DNA of 31,205 nt from CAYVBE01 sp964448935 (GTDB lineage: Bacteria; Planctomycetota; Brocadiia; SM23-32). The stretch lies in assembly GCA_964448935.1 (NCBI GenBank), contig CAYVBE010000027.1, positions 1 through 31,205 on the forward strand, read 5' to 3'. Made by a program: the position numbers and the translations under genes. Position 1 is the first letter of the stretch, and every line of letters starts with the position of its first letter. Of the stretch, positions 7,798 through 15,060 are shown one piece after another. The notes below the pieces were generated by a model. It did no database searches. It saw nothing but the letters and a program-made list of their open reading frames with translations, and was not told the DNA's origin.

Positions 7798-8643
7798 TCA
7801 GGTCATCTCCTGAGCCTTTTTGATCGCCCCGCGCAGGTAGTTGGCGGCTTTCTGGAAACGCTCCACCGTGTCGGTGGGCGGGTGGACGTGGTCGAGGGTG
7901 AGGGGGCCGTCGTAGCCGACCTCGGTCAAGGCGCGGATGACCGCCGGGAAGTCTACGCAGCCTTCGCCGGGGGCGCGGTGTTCGCTTATGCGCGGGTCGC
8001 GCCGGCCGTGGCGGTATACGGCTTCCTCGTCCACCGTTGCGTCCTTCATGCCGGTGTGACGGATGCGGTCGCCGAAGTCGCGGACGGCCCGGACGGGGTC
8101 AATGCCCAGGCCCGGCAGGTGGCCGACGTCCAGCTCCAGCCCGAGGGCCGGGGAGGGCACGGTCTCGAACATGGCCTCCCAGTGGGCGGGGCAGTGGGCC
8201 ATGTTGCGCGGCGCGGGCGGCCGACCGCCGATCATGGGGCAGTTCTCGAACACCAGCGTCACGCCCGCCCCCTCGGCGTGCTCCGCCAGCGGGCCGAAGA
8301 CGCCACGGAAGACGTCCAGGTTCTCTTCCAGCGCCCGGGCCGGGTCGCCGCCGGCGAAGACCGTTACGCACGGCGCGCCCAGCTCCGCGGCGCGGTCAAT
8401 GGTTCGCCGCACACTCGCTTGCTCCCGCCGGCTTGCCTCCCTGTCCGGCCCCAGCATGGCGGTGGAGAGGGCAGTGATGGACCAGAGGCGCACGTCGGTC
8501 TCCTCGATGAGCCCCGCCACCTCCTCCACGTCCTCGTCGGGCACGCCGTCCACCTGCAGATAGTCGGCGCCGATCTGCCGGGCGGCCTCGAACTGCGCCG
8601 GCCAGCCGGTGAGCGTTCGGATGTTCCTCAGTCCGATCTTCAC
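7798..8643 (-). CDS. Sugar phosphate isomerase/epimerase family (xylose isomerase-like TIM barrel)
   Basis: A 281-residue protein of the AP-endonuclease-2/xylose-isomerase-like TIM barrel superfamily; substrate unknown. The start was set at GTG 8643 because KIGLRNIRTLTGW is the first barrel strand and GGAG lies 6 nt upstream. An in-frame extension to 8724 lacks family similarity. Likely metal ligands occur in VFENCP (Glu), LELDVGHLPG (Asp/His) and HTGMKD (His). The late strand reads GPLTLDHVHP, with Asp where many relatives have Glu. APGEGCVDFPAVIRAL is the usual G.G.(V/I)DF motif. Such proteins commonly pair with Gfo/Idh dehydrogenases; one lies upstream here (9731-10759), separated by the RAYT element. 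Cytosolic, with no signal peptide. Confidence 0.85.
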   Translation of the reverse strand: MKIGLRNIRTLTGWPAQFEAARQIGADYLQVDGVPDEDVEEVAGLIEETDVRLWSITALSTAMLGPDREASRREQASVRRTIDRAAELGAPCVTVFAGGDPARALEENLDVFRGVFGPLAEHAEGAGVTLVFENCPMIGGRPPAPRNMAHCPAHWEAMFETVPSPALGLELDVGHLPGLGIDPVRAVRDFGDRIRHTGMKDATVDEEAVYRHGRRDPRISEHRAPGEGCVDFPAVIRALTEVGYDGPLTLDHVHPPTDTVERFQKAANYLRGAIKKAQEMT

Positions 8644-8814
8644 AATCTGCTCCGTGTCAAGTTCCAGTTCGTCAATTCCCGCGCAAAGCCCGGCATTTGA
8701 CCTTCTTTGTGGAAGGCGCGCCATCTGGTTCTCAGGCGGTCTTTCTGGCCAGGCTCCGCGGAAAGGAGATGTTGCCGATTGTCAAAGGCCGTGCGACGTA
8801 CGGGCAGGGCGTTA

Positions 8815-8867
8815 TTTCGGAGTGCGGCGGCTTGACGCCGCTTTGCCGTTGCGAGGCTTTGCCTCGC
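8815..8867 (+). repeat. REP-like palindromic end (left)
   Basis: Contains the 30-bp inverted-repeat unit (8815-8844) with hairpin GCGGC/GCCGC (8827-8831 with 8837-8841). A perfect 7-bp stem GCGAGGC-TTT-GCCTCGC follows at 8851-8867. It lies just 3' of the transposase gene on the transposase strand. Confidence 0.75.
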
Positions 8868-8901
8868 TGCCGTTTATCGCTGTCGTTCAGGCGGCACGGC
8901 A

Positions 8902-9432
8902 TCAAAAATCATCCGACACCTTCACGCGATCTATTTTCATGCTTTCCACCGTCTTCACGAAGCTCCGGGGGGCATTGAGTTCGAACCACGCTGCCGAACA
9001 CCATGGGTAATTCTTTGCCCGCCTGACCGCCCCGTGCTTGACTGGATTGTGATGTACGTACTTGAGGCGGGCCAGATAGGATCGTTGATAGGTAATGTGC
9101 GTGTCCCAGTACTGATACCAGACTCTCCGCCCTTGCCGGTCGTCAATGGCGTTCAACTCCTTCGCGGTGATCGAGTGCAGGTGACCGGTCAGCCGTGATA
9201 ACTCCTCCGAACGCTCTCCCTTTAAAGCCACAAAGTGATAGTGGTTCGGCAAAACCGTCCACGCCTGGAGCAACCATGCGTGCTTCTCAGCAAGCTCAAG
9301 CAGCGTGTCATGCACGAGCCGCAGCTTGGCGTCGCTATTCAGGACGTGTCGCTTGAGGTATGTGCCGGCGGTCACGATGTATGTGCCGTTTTCGCTGACC
9401 CGGTGAACCGGTGCGTGGGGCCAATCTGCCAT
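8902..9432 (-). CDS. REP-associated tyrosine transposase (Y1/HUH, IS200-like)
   Basis: A 176-residue single-strand DNA nuclease/transposase of the TnpA-REP (RAYT) type. Seen: the N-terminal WPHAPVHR...NGTYIVTAGTYLK strand, the metal-binding HUH motif in LPNHYHFVALKG, and the likely catalytic tyrosine in LARLKYVHHNPVKHG followed by YPWCSAAWF. All catalytic elements are intact and the length is normal for RAYTs. These proteins cut and rejoin REP palindromes; matching palindromes flank it here. The ATG at 9432 has only a weak upstream ribosome site, whereas a short overlapping frame upstream has a strong one (9335-9490). It is probably a transferred gene, being lower in GC than its surroundings. 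Whether it is still active cannot be judged. Confidence 0.92.
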   Translation of the reverse strand: MADWPHAPVHRVSENGTYIVTAGTYLKRHVLNSDAKLRLVHDTLLELAEKHAWLLQAWTVLPNHYHFVALKGERSEELSRLTGHLHSITAKELNAIDDRQGRRVWYQYWDTHITYQRSYLARLKYVHHNPVKHGAVRRAKNYPWCSAAWFELNAPRSFVKTVESMKIDRVKVSDDF

Positions 9433-9490
9433 GGTCGATTCTCGCCGTCTTCTGGTAATCTGCCGAGTTCAAGCATAGCCGAAAGGACAT
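9335..9490 (-). CDS. Possible 51-residue upstream/overlapping small ORF in RAYT element
   Basis: ATG 9490 is preceded by GGAGG with a 5-nt gap, the best ribosome site in the element. The frame runs 51 codons (start MSFRLCLNSADYQKT) and overlaps the first 98 bp of the transposase gene in a different frame. The peptide resembles nothing I recognise and is basic towards the end. It could be a translated leader that couples to or competes with transposase initiation, or a chance frame with a chance Shine-Dalgarno. Confidence 0.25.
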   Translation of the reverse strand: MSFRLCLNSADYQKTARIDHGRLAPRTGSPGQRKRHIHRDRRHIPQATRPE

Positions 9491-9542
9491 GGTTTCCTCC
9501 AGAGGGCATTGCCACGTTGTGGGCTCTGCTGCGAACACGGCT

Positions 9543-9617
9543 GAGGGACTTGCGTCCCTCTTCGCCGGCACCAAGGCGCCGGCGTTGAAAGCGGCGTCAA
9601 GCCGCCGCACTCCGAAA
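9543..9617 (-). repeat. REP-like palindromic end (right)
   Basis: Contains the 30-bp unit in inverted orientation (9588-9617). Two further hairpins lie inside: CGCCGGC/GCCGGCG (9563-9569 with 9578-9584) and GAGGGAC-TTGC-GTCCCTC (9543-9560). It lies just 5' of the transposase gene. Confidence 0.75.
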
Positions 9618-9730
9618 GACGGTCTCCTCAAGAGTTGGGGGCAGTCCGGCGCTCCGTTACATTCTGCCGCTCTCGCAACTCACAAAAACAGAACCTCCGG
9701 AACCGCTCAAAGCGCGACCGGCCCCGTTTT

Positions 9731-10759
9731 TCAGGTAGAATGTTGGTCTCCCATGCCGGTCGGAGTTCCGAGACTATCGGGGTTGAACTGTTCGACCTGC
9801 ACCGATGCGTCCGTATCGAGCGATTCCATGATCGCCTCGTGGAGGGCGCGGGTGTGGGTGGCCTGGGCGATGTTGGACTCGGGCTGCCGCCCCTCGCGGA
9901 TGGCGGCGGCGAATTCCTGCAGTTCGCCCACGAAGCCCATTTCCACGGCGCTGTGGGTGTAACCGGCCACAAAGCTGGGCAGGTGGGCGCCCTCGGGCGA
10001 GTTGCCGTGGTAGCGCGTCATGCGGATGGAGTTGCTGACCTTGACCGCTTTCATGGCTTCGCCGACGGCCACGACCTCCTCCCAATTGCCGCCGGGAGAG
10101 CAGTAGGCGAGGGTCCCTACGGCGCCGTTGGCGAAGCGCAGGTTGACCGCCACCGCGCTCCAGTCGTCGTCGGTCTTGTATGCCTGGACCCGGCCCACCG
10201 GCCCGAACAGATAGGGCACCAGGTCGGTCAGGTGGCAGCCCCACTGCCACAGCCAGTCGGGTGCGTCGGAGCCCTTGCCGCCTTTGCCGCGCATGAGCTG
10301 AATCATGGTGGGCCGGCCGAACTCGTCGGACATGATCGTCTTCCGCGCCTCGACGTACGCCGGCGCGAAGCGCTTCTTGAAGGCCACCATGCAGATGCGT
10401 CCGGTCTCACGGGAGGTCTCCAGCATCCCGCGGGATGCCTCCAGAGTGGGCGCGTGGGGCTTCTCCACGTAGACGTGGTAGCCCAGCCGCATGATCTCGA
10501 CGCCGAGTTCCGCGTGGGCCCTGTCGCCGATGCAGACCATCACGCCGTGCGGCTGCTCCTGATCCAGCATTTCGTGGAAATCGTCGTAATGGCGCTCGAT
10601 GCCGAACCTGCGGCCGATTTCGCGTGCCTTCTCGACCTCCAGGTCGCAGTTGGCCACCACCTCGGCCCGGTCGGCCAGAAAGTGGAAGTAGGGGTAGATG
10701 TTAGTCGAGGAATGATTGCCCGCCCCGATCATGCACAGCCGCACGCGTTCGTCGCTCAT
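9731..10759 (-). CDS. Gfo/Idh/MocA family NAD(P)-dependent oxidoreductase
   Basis: A 342-residue oxidoreductase expected to act on a sugar, inositol or similar polyol; substrate unknown. The N-terminal Rossmann fold has RLCMIGAGNHSSTNIYPYF, followed by VANCDLEVEKA and the family signature HVYVEKPHAPTLEA, whose EKP lysine is a catalytic-region residue. WQWGCHLTDLVPYLFG matches the conserved second-domain motif with an HxxD-type pair. No Tat or Sec signal is seen, unlike many exported relatives in planctomycete-like bacteria. It starts 22 bp after the LRR gene, so it is probably the third gene of a metY-LRR-Gfo/Idh transcript. Downstream come the RAYT element and then the TIM-barrel gene, a typical metabolic partner. 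Confidence 0.9.
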   Translation of the reverse strand: MSDERVRLCMIGAGNHSSTNIYPYFHFLADRAEVVANCDLEVEKAREIGRRFGIERHYDDFHEMLDQEQPHGVMVCIGDRAHAELGVEIMRLGYHVYVEKPHAPTLEASRGMLETSRETGRICMVAFKKRFAPAYVEARKTIMSDEFGRPTMIQLMRGKGGKGSDAPDWLWQWGCHLTDLVPYLFGPVGRVQAYKTDDDWSAVAVNLRFANGAVGTLAYCSPGGNWEEVVAVGEAMKAVKVSNSIRMTRYHGNSPEGAHLPSFVAGYTHSAVEMGFVGELQEFAAAIREGRQPESNIAQATHTRALHEAIMESLDTDASVQVEQFNPDSLGTPTGMGDQHST

Positions 10760-10781
10760 GCCGCACTCCTCTTCAGAGGTC

Positions 10782-12668
10782 TCAGTCGCCTCGGTTAGCT
10801 TTCGGGAATACTTTCAGGATTTGCTGCCATTCCTCCGTGCTGAAGGGATTGCCCGCGCAGCGCACGGTGAAGCTGCCTCTCCTCGCCCGCTCGAAGCACT
10901 CTTCCGGCAGCGAAGTGAAGCGGTTGTCGGAAATGTCGAGGTAACGCAATCTGTCCGCATCGGACAGCCCCGGCGGCAGGGAGTCCAGCCGGTTGTCCGA
11001 CAGGTTCAGATGTCCTGCTTTGGGCAGAGACCATATCTCGCGCGGCAGCGATGTCAGGCGGTTCGAAGACAGGTCCACGTGCCACGCCCGGATGTCCCCG
11101 ATGCCGGGCGGCAGGGAGGTCAGCCGGTTCCCGGAAACGTCCAGCCAGGCGCCGATCCAACACTGCCCGAAATTCTCGGGGAGGCTCTCCAGTCGGTTGT
11201 TCTGCAGGAAGAGCGCGCGCCGTAGGCCGAGTTGCGCCAGCGTGTCGGGGGCCGACGTCAGCCGGTTTTCGGCCAGATTCAGGAATCCCAGCCGGGTGCA
11301 GTCGCCCAGCGTCCCAGGCACGCCTGTCAATTCATTGCCCCAGAGGCTGAGGACCGTCAGGTTGCTCAGGCGGCCGATGGTTTCCGGCAGGCTCCGCAGG
11401 CCGCGGAACGACCCATCCTCCGCGCGGCGGCCCGATGCTGCCAGCACGATCAGCCCCTCCATGTCCCCGATCTCGGGCGGCAGCTCGCTCATTCGGTGCT
11501 CGAACAGGCGCAGCTTCTTGACGCGCTTCAGATTGCCGATGCCCGGCGGCAGCTCCTCCAGCGGGTTGTAGCAGAGCGTCAGTGTATGGAGCTGCGTCAG
11601 GCTGCCGATCTCCGCGGGCAGGCGGCGCAGGCGGTTGGCGAAAACGTTCAGCACGCGCAGCTCGGTCAACTCTCCGATCTCGGGGGGCAGGGCGGTCAGA
11701 CGATTTCCGGACAGCTCCAGCCGCCGCAGGTTGCTGAGCCGCCCAATTTCCGCGGGAAGCCGGCCGAGGCGGTTGCCGTTCAGCAGCAGCACCTCCAGCC
11801 CCGTGCAGTCCAGGACCTCCGGTGGGATGCTTTTGAGACCCTTGTAGCTGAGATTGAGCTTCCGGACGCGCTCCGGGTGCTGCCGCACGCTCTGCAGGTC
11901 ACGCGTGCACCGGAAGCGGCCGTCGCGGAAATGTTCCGCGATGGAGACGATCTGGCCGGGCGTCATGTAGGTGCGCGGGACGGCGATCTGGCCGGGCACC
12001 TCGAAGAACCAGTCGTAGGACCAGTCGCCGCCGGGCTCGAGGATGTCGCCGAAGGTGAAGCCCAGCGTGTGATACTGATACTGGTAGCGCACGACGCCGT
12101 CCGCGCCCACGAAGTAGAACGCCTTGCCATAGACGGCCTCTCCGTTGCTGAGCATCCAGCGGTCCGGGCTCTCCTGGTCCCGATAGCGGCGCTCCGCCTC
12201 CTGCTCCAGCAGCAGGCCGAACGCCCGCCCGGCCTCCTGGTTCTGGTCGGCCAGCACCGGGAAGGGCAGGTCAAGCTCCTGAAACGGTTTGCCGCTCCGC
12301 AGGTCCCGCGGGTGTCCCTTGTAGATGCCGAACAGCCGGTAGCCCATGTCTTGAAGCTCCGGCCAGGCATGTCGGGCGGAGTTCAGGACCGCGAGGTTCA
12401 GCGTTTCCCAGGTGTGCCGGAAGAAGATGAGGATGGTCGGCTTCCCCATAATCGCCTCCCGAAGGTTGACGGGCTCACCGGTTTCGGTGAACACCGTAAC
12501 GTCCGGCACGGGCGCGCCGGCCTTGAGCTGGCCCGTGTCCCGCGCGGAGGCGGGGAATTCCTCCGGCGCGATCCGCTGCAGAAGCTCATCCGGCAAAGGG
12601 CGGCGCTCTGCGGCGGCCGCGATGCACGCCATGATGACCAACGTCGCGAGGAAGAATCGCATTCTCAT
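10782..12668 (-). CDS. Exported redoxin-like domain fused to leucine-rich repeats
   Basis: A 628-residue protein. Residues 1-20 form a signal peptide (MRMRFFLATLVIMACIAAAA), giving export to the periplasm or beyond. Residues about 48-215 look like an AhpC/TSA-thioredoxin fold (GAPVPDVTVFTETGEPVNL, PTILIFFRHTWETLN, FPVLADQNQEAGRAFG, KAFYFVGADGVVRYQY). The peroxidatic or CxxC cysteine position is occupied by RHTWETLN, so redox catalysis seems lost. Residues about 266-615 hold some 14 LRRs of about 23 residues with consensus LxxLxLxxNRLxxLPxEIGxL. One repeat near the middle is irregular, with an insertion. The gene lies between metY (26 bp upstream) and the Gfo/Idh gene (22 bp downstream). The function is unknown; protein binding through the LRR arc is inference. 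A second in-frame ATG two codons in is equally possible as start. Confidence 0.85.
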   Translation of the reverse strand: MRMRFFLATLVIMACIAAAAERRPLPDELLQRIAPEEFPASARDTGQLKAGAPVPDVTVFTETGEPVNLREAIMGKPTILIFFRHTWETLNLAVLNSARHAWPELQDMGYRLFGIYKGHPRDLRSGKPFQELDLPFPVLADQNQEAGRAFGLLLEQEAERRYRDQESPDRWMLSNGEAVYGKAFYFVGADGVVRYQYQYHTLGFTFGDILEPGGDWSYDWFFEVPGQIAVPRTYMTPGQIVSIAEHFRDGRFRCTRDLQSVRQHPERVRKLNLSYKGLKSIPPEVLDCTGLEVLLLNGNRLGRLPAEIGRLSNLRRLELSGNRLTALPPEIGELTELRVLNVFANRLRRLPAEIGSLTQLHTLTLCYNPLEELPPGIGNLKRVKKLRLFEHRMSELPPEIGDMEGLIVLAASGRRAEDGSFRGLRSLPETIGRLSNLTVLSLWGNELTGVPGTLGDCTRLGFLNLAENRLTSAPDTLAQLGLRRALFLQNNRLESLPENFGQCWIGAWLDVSGNRLTSLPPGIGDIRAWHVDLSSNRLTSLPREIWSLPKAGHLNLSDNRLDSLPPGLSDADRLRYLDISDNRFTSLPEECFERARRGSFTVRCAGNPFSTEEWQQILKVFPKANRGD

Positions 12669-12694
12669 TGCGGTCGTCCCGTTCTGCGCGGGGC

Positions 12695-13981
12695 TCAGCT
12701 TCCGAGCGCCCGGTCGAGGTCACGGATGATGTCCTCGGGGTCTTCGATGCCGACCGAGAGGCGGATGAAGTCCGGCGTGACGCCGGTCTGGCGCTGCTCC
12801 TCCTCGCTGAGCTGCTGGTGCGTGGTGCTGGCGGGGTGGATGGCCAGGCTCTTCGCATCGCCGATGTTGGCCAGGTGGCTGACCAGGTCCAGCCCCTCGA
12901 TGAAGGCTTTGCCCGCCTCCAGGCCGCCCTCCACGCCGAAGCCGATCATGGCGCCGAAGCCGCCCTCCAGGTACCGCGCGGCCAGGGCGTGCGCCGGGTG
13001 GTCCTCCAGGCCGGGGTAGTTGACCCAGCTCACGCCGGAGCGGCGCTGCAGGAACTCCGCCACGGCGGCCGCGTTGGAGCAGTGGCGCTGCATGCGCAGC
13101 GGCAGCGTCTCAATGCCCTGAAGGATGAGGAAAGAGTTCATGGGGCTGATGCAGCCGCCCAGGTCGCGCAGCAGGTGAACGCGCGCCTTGACGATGTATG
13201 CCTGCTCCTCGAAATCCTCGACGTACTGCACGCCGTGGTAGCTGGGATCAGGCTCCACCAGCTCGGGGAACCTGCCTGAGCCCTCCCAGTCGAAGTTGCC
13301 GCCGTCCACCAGGATGCCGCCGATGCTGTTGCCGTGACCGCCCAGGTACTTGGTCAGGGAGTGGACGATGATGTCCGCGCCGTGCTCGATGGGCCTGCAG
13401 AGCCAGGGCGAGGCCACGGTGTTGTCCACCATCAGAGGCAGGCCGTGGGAGTGTGCCACCTCGGCCAGTGCCTCGAAGTCGGGCACGGAGAGGCGCGGGT
13501 TGCCGATGGTCTCGGTGTAGAGGAGCTTCGTGCGGTCGGTGATGGCCCTCTCGAACTCCCCCGGCGCGTCGGTCTCGGTGAAGGTGACGTCCACGCCCAG
13601 CTTGTTGGGGAAGGTGTGGCTGAACAGGGTGTAGGTGCCGCCGTAGAGCCCGCTGGAGGAGACGATGTGATCGCCCTGGCCCAGGATGGTCAGGCAGCCG
13701 CCGGTGATGGCGGACATGCCGCTGGAGAAGGCCAGCCCGCCCACGCCGCCCTCCAGGACGGCCACCCGCTTCTCCAGCACCTCGGTGGTGGGGTTCATGA
13801 TGCGCGTGTAGATGTAGCCCGGCTCCTCGAGGCCGAACAGGCGCGCGGCGTGGTCGGTGTCCTCAAAGAGGTAAGAGGTGGTCTGGTAGATGGGCACGGC
13901 GCGCGAATGGGTGTCGCGGTCGGGCGTGTGGCCCCCGTGAACGGCGACGGTATCGAAACGATGCTTTGCGTCTTCGGCCAT
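12695..13981 (-). CDS. metY: O-acetylhomoserine sulfhydrylase (Cys/Met metabolism PLP enzyme)
   Basis: A PLP-dependent enzyme of 428 residues that likely makes homocysteine from O-acetylhomoserine and sulfide in methionine synthesis. Seen: AVHGGHTPDRDTHSRAVPIYQTTSY (in part: TPDRDTHSRAVPIYQTTSY), YTRIMNPTTEVLEKRVAVLEGG, the cofactor-contacting SSGMSAITG, VDNTVASPWLCRPIEHGAD and HSLTKYLGGHGNSIGG, whose Lys211 should form the Schiff base. The length fits MetY (about 430) rather than MetB/MetC (about 390). The start was set at ATG 13981 with GGGGGA 5 nt upstream; the in-frame extension to 14089 runs through the predicted promoter. Paralogous activities (O-succinylhomoserine sulfhydrylase, methionine gamma-lyase) cannot be excluded. 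It is divergent from the DUF58 gene and is the first gene of the metY-LRR-Gfo/Idh run. Confidence 0.92.
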   Translation of the reverse strand: MAEDAKHRFDTVAVHGGHTPDRDTHSRAVPIYQTTSYLFEDTDHAARLFGLEEPGYIYTRIMNPTTEVLEKRVAVLEGGVGGLAFSSGMSAITGGCLTILGQGDHIVSSSGLYGGTYTLFSHTFPNKLGVDVTFTETDAPGEFERAITDRTKLLYTETIGNPRLSVPDFEALAEVAHSHGLPLMVDNTVASPWLCRPIEHGADIIVHSLTKYLGGHGNSIGGILVDGGNFDWEGSGRFPELVEPDPSYHGVQYVEDFEEQAYIVKARVHLLRDLGGCISPMNSFLILQGIETLPLRMQRHCSNAAAVAEFLQRRSGVSWVNYPGLEDHPAHALAARYLEGGFGAMIGFGVEGGLEAGKAFIEGLDLVSHLANIGDAKSLAIHPASTTHQQLSEEEQRQTGVTPDFIRLSVGIEDPEDIIRDLDRALGS

Positions 13982-14017
13982 GATTTTCCCCCGGTTGAGC
14001 TCCAGGCGTGCGCCGCT

Positions 14018-14045
14018 TTGGACGGCGGCGGCGAAATGGTAAAAT
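14018..14045 (+). promoter_or_regulatory. Predicted promoter for the DUF58 gene
   Basis: TTGGAC (14018-14023) and TAAAAT (14040-14045) are separated by 16 nt, about 70 bp upstream of the DUF58 ATG. The -10 is good and the -35 weak. Confidence 0.35.
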
Positions 14046-14060
14046 GCGCCGACAACCCGT

Positions 14061-14089
14061 ATGATGGAGCAGAAATCCGTACAAGTCAA
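14061..14089 (-). promoter_or_regulatory. Predicted promoter for metY
   Basis: Minus strand TTGACT (14084-14089), a 17-nt spacer, then CATCAT (14061-14066), about 80 bp upstream of the metY ATG. It shares the 131-bp divergent region with the DUF58 promoter. Confidence 0.4.
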
Positions 14090-14112
14090 CCTACCCTGCG
14101 CGGCGCGGTGCC

Positions 14113-15024
14113 ATGAGAGCGGTCGAAGAATACCTGAAACCCGAGGTGATCCAGAAGGTGGGGCGGCTGGACCTGAAGGCCCGCTTCATCGTCGAGGGCT
14201 TCATCTCCGGGCTCCACGACAGCCCCTACCACGGCTTCTCCAGCGAGTTCAGCGACCACCGCAAGTACACGCCCGGCGACGAGCCGAAGTTCATAGACTG
14301 GAAGGTCTACGCCCGCAGCGACCGGCTGTTCATCAAGCGTTTCGAGGCCGAGACCAACCTGGACTGCAACATCCTGCTGGACGTCAGCGAGTCCATGGCC
14401 TACAGCTACGGCGGCGTCATCACCAAGCTGGAATACGGCATCTACATGGCCGCCGCGCTGGGTTACCTGCTGATCCACCAGCAGCAGGACAATGTGGGGC
14501 TGGTGACCTTCGACGAGGACGTGACGCACATCGTGCCGGCGCGCAGCAAGCGTTCGCACCTGGCCGCCATCCTGAGCGTGCTGACCTCCTCGAAGCGCGG
14601 TCGGCCCTCCCGGCTGCCGCACTCCCTGCACCGGGCGGCCGACCAGCTTGCTAACCGGGGTCTGGTGATCCTGTTCAGCGACCTTCTGCCGGCCGAAGGG
14701 GAGGAGCAGGAGGAGATCATCAACGGCCTGCAGCACCTGCGCTTCCGCGGCCACGACCTGATCTGTTTCCAGTTGCTGGACCACGCCGAGGTGACTTTTC
14801 CGTTCCAGGGCCCGGTGCGGTTCGTGGACGTGGAGAGCGAGCAGACCGCTCGCGCCGATGCCAACGCCGTTGCCGAGGCATACCGCAAGGAGATCGGACA
14901 GTTCATCGAGCGCTACCGCAAGGCGTGCCTGGACGCGCAGATTGACTACGTGCTGGTTGACACTTCGCACTCATTCGACGAGGTTCTGCTCTCCTTCCTG
15001 AAGGCGCGGCAGGCCAGGTTCTGA
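14113..15024 (+). CDS. DUF58 domain-containing protein
   Basis: A 303-residue protein of the DUF58 family, a von Willebrand A-like fold usually encoded beside MoxR ATPases and BatA/BatB proteins. Seen: the family hallmark DHRKYTPGDEPKFIDWKVYARSDRL (in part: YTPGDEPKFIDWKVYARSD), IKRFEAETNLDCNILLD and an intact MIDAS-type DVSESM (Asp90, Ser92, Ser94), followed by GLVTFDEDVTHIVPARS and LVILFSDLLP. No membrane segment is visible, so it is the short, soluble form. The BatA-type gene begins 36 bp downstream, suggesting an operon. No MoxR ATPase gene is directly upstream, where it often sits; metY is divergent there. Confidence 0.9.
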   Translation: MRAVEEYLKPEVIQKVGRLDLKARFIVEGFISGLHDSPYHGFSSEFSDHRKYTPGDEPKFIDWKVYARSDRLFIKRFEAETNLDCNILLDVSESMAYSYGGVITKLEYGIYMAAALGYLLIHQQQDNVGLVTFDEDVTHIVPARSKRSHLAAILSVLTSSKRGRPSRLPHSLHRAADQLANRGLVILFSDLLPAEGEEQEEIINGLQHLRFRGHDLICFQLLDHAEVTFPFQGPVRFVDVESEQTARADANAVAEAYRKEIGQFIERYRKACLDAQIDYVLVDTSHSFDEVLLSFLKARQARF

Positions 15025-15060
15025 GCCCGGCCGACGCCTCAGGGGTGAGCACTTTTCCCG

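Larger units (their letters stand above)
8815..9617 (-). mobile_element. RAYT element: Y1 transposase gene bounded by perfect 30-bp inverted repeats
   Basis: Bases 8815-8844 are the exact reverse complement of 9588-9617 (30 of 30). The core of each end is the hairpin GCGGC-TTGAC-GCCGC. Inside each end lie further hairpins. The 803-bp interval holds one intact REP-associated tyrosine transposase gene and visibly more A/T than its neighbours. The layout fits a RAYT with its REP-type palindromes in opposite orientation. It sits between a Gfo/Idh gene and a TIM-barrel gene that could once have been adjacent. The exact element ends are inferred from the repeats; no target duplication was identified. 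Confidence 0.75.

Noticed and set aside
8902..9432. IS200/IS605 insertion sequence with tnpB or an RNA-guided nuclease
   Set aside because: There is only a single Y1 gene of RAYT type; no TnpB/IscB-like frame lies inside or beside the repeats.
9618..9730. Gene between the RAYT element and the Gfo/Idh gene
   Set aside because: Only 113 bp with no frame, ribosome site or repeat that I can support.
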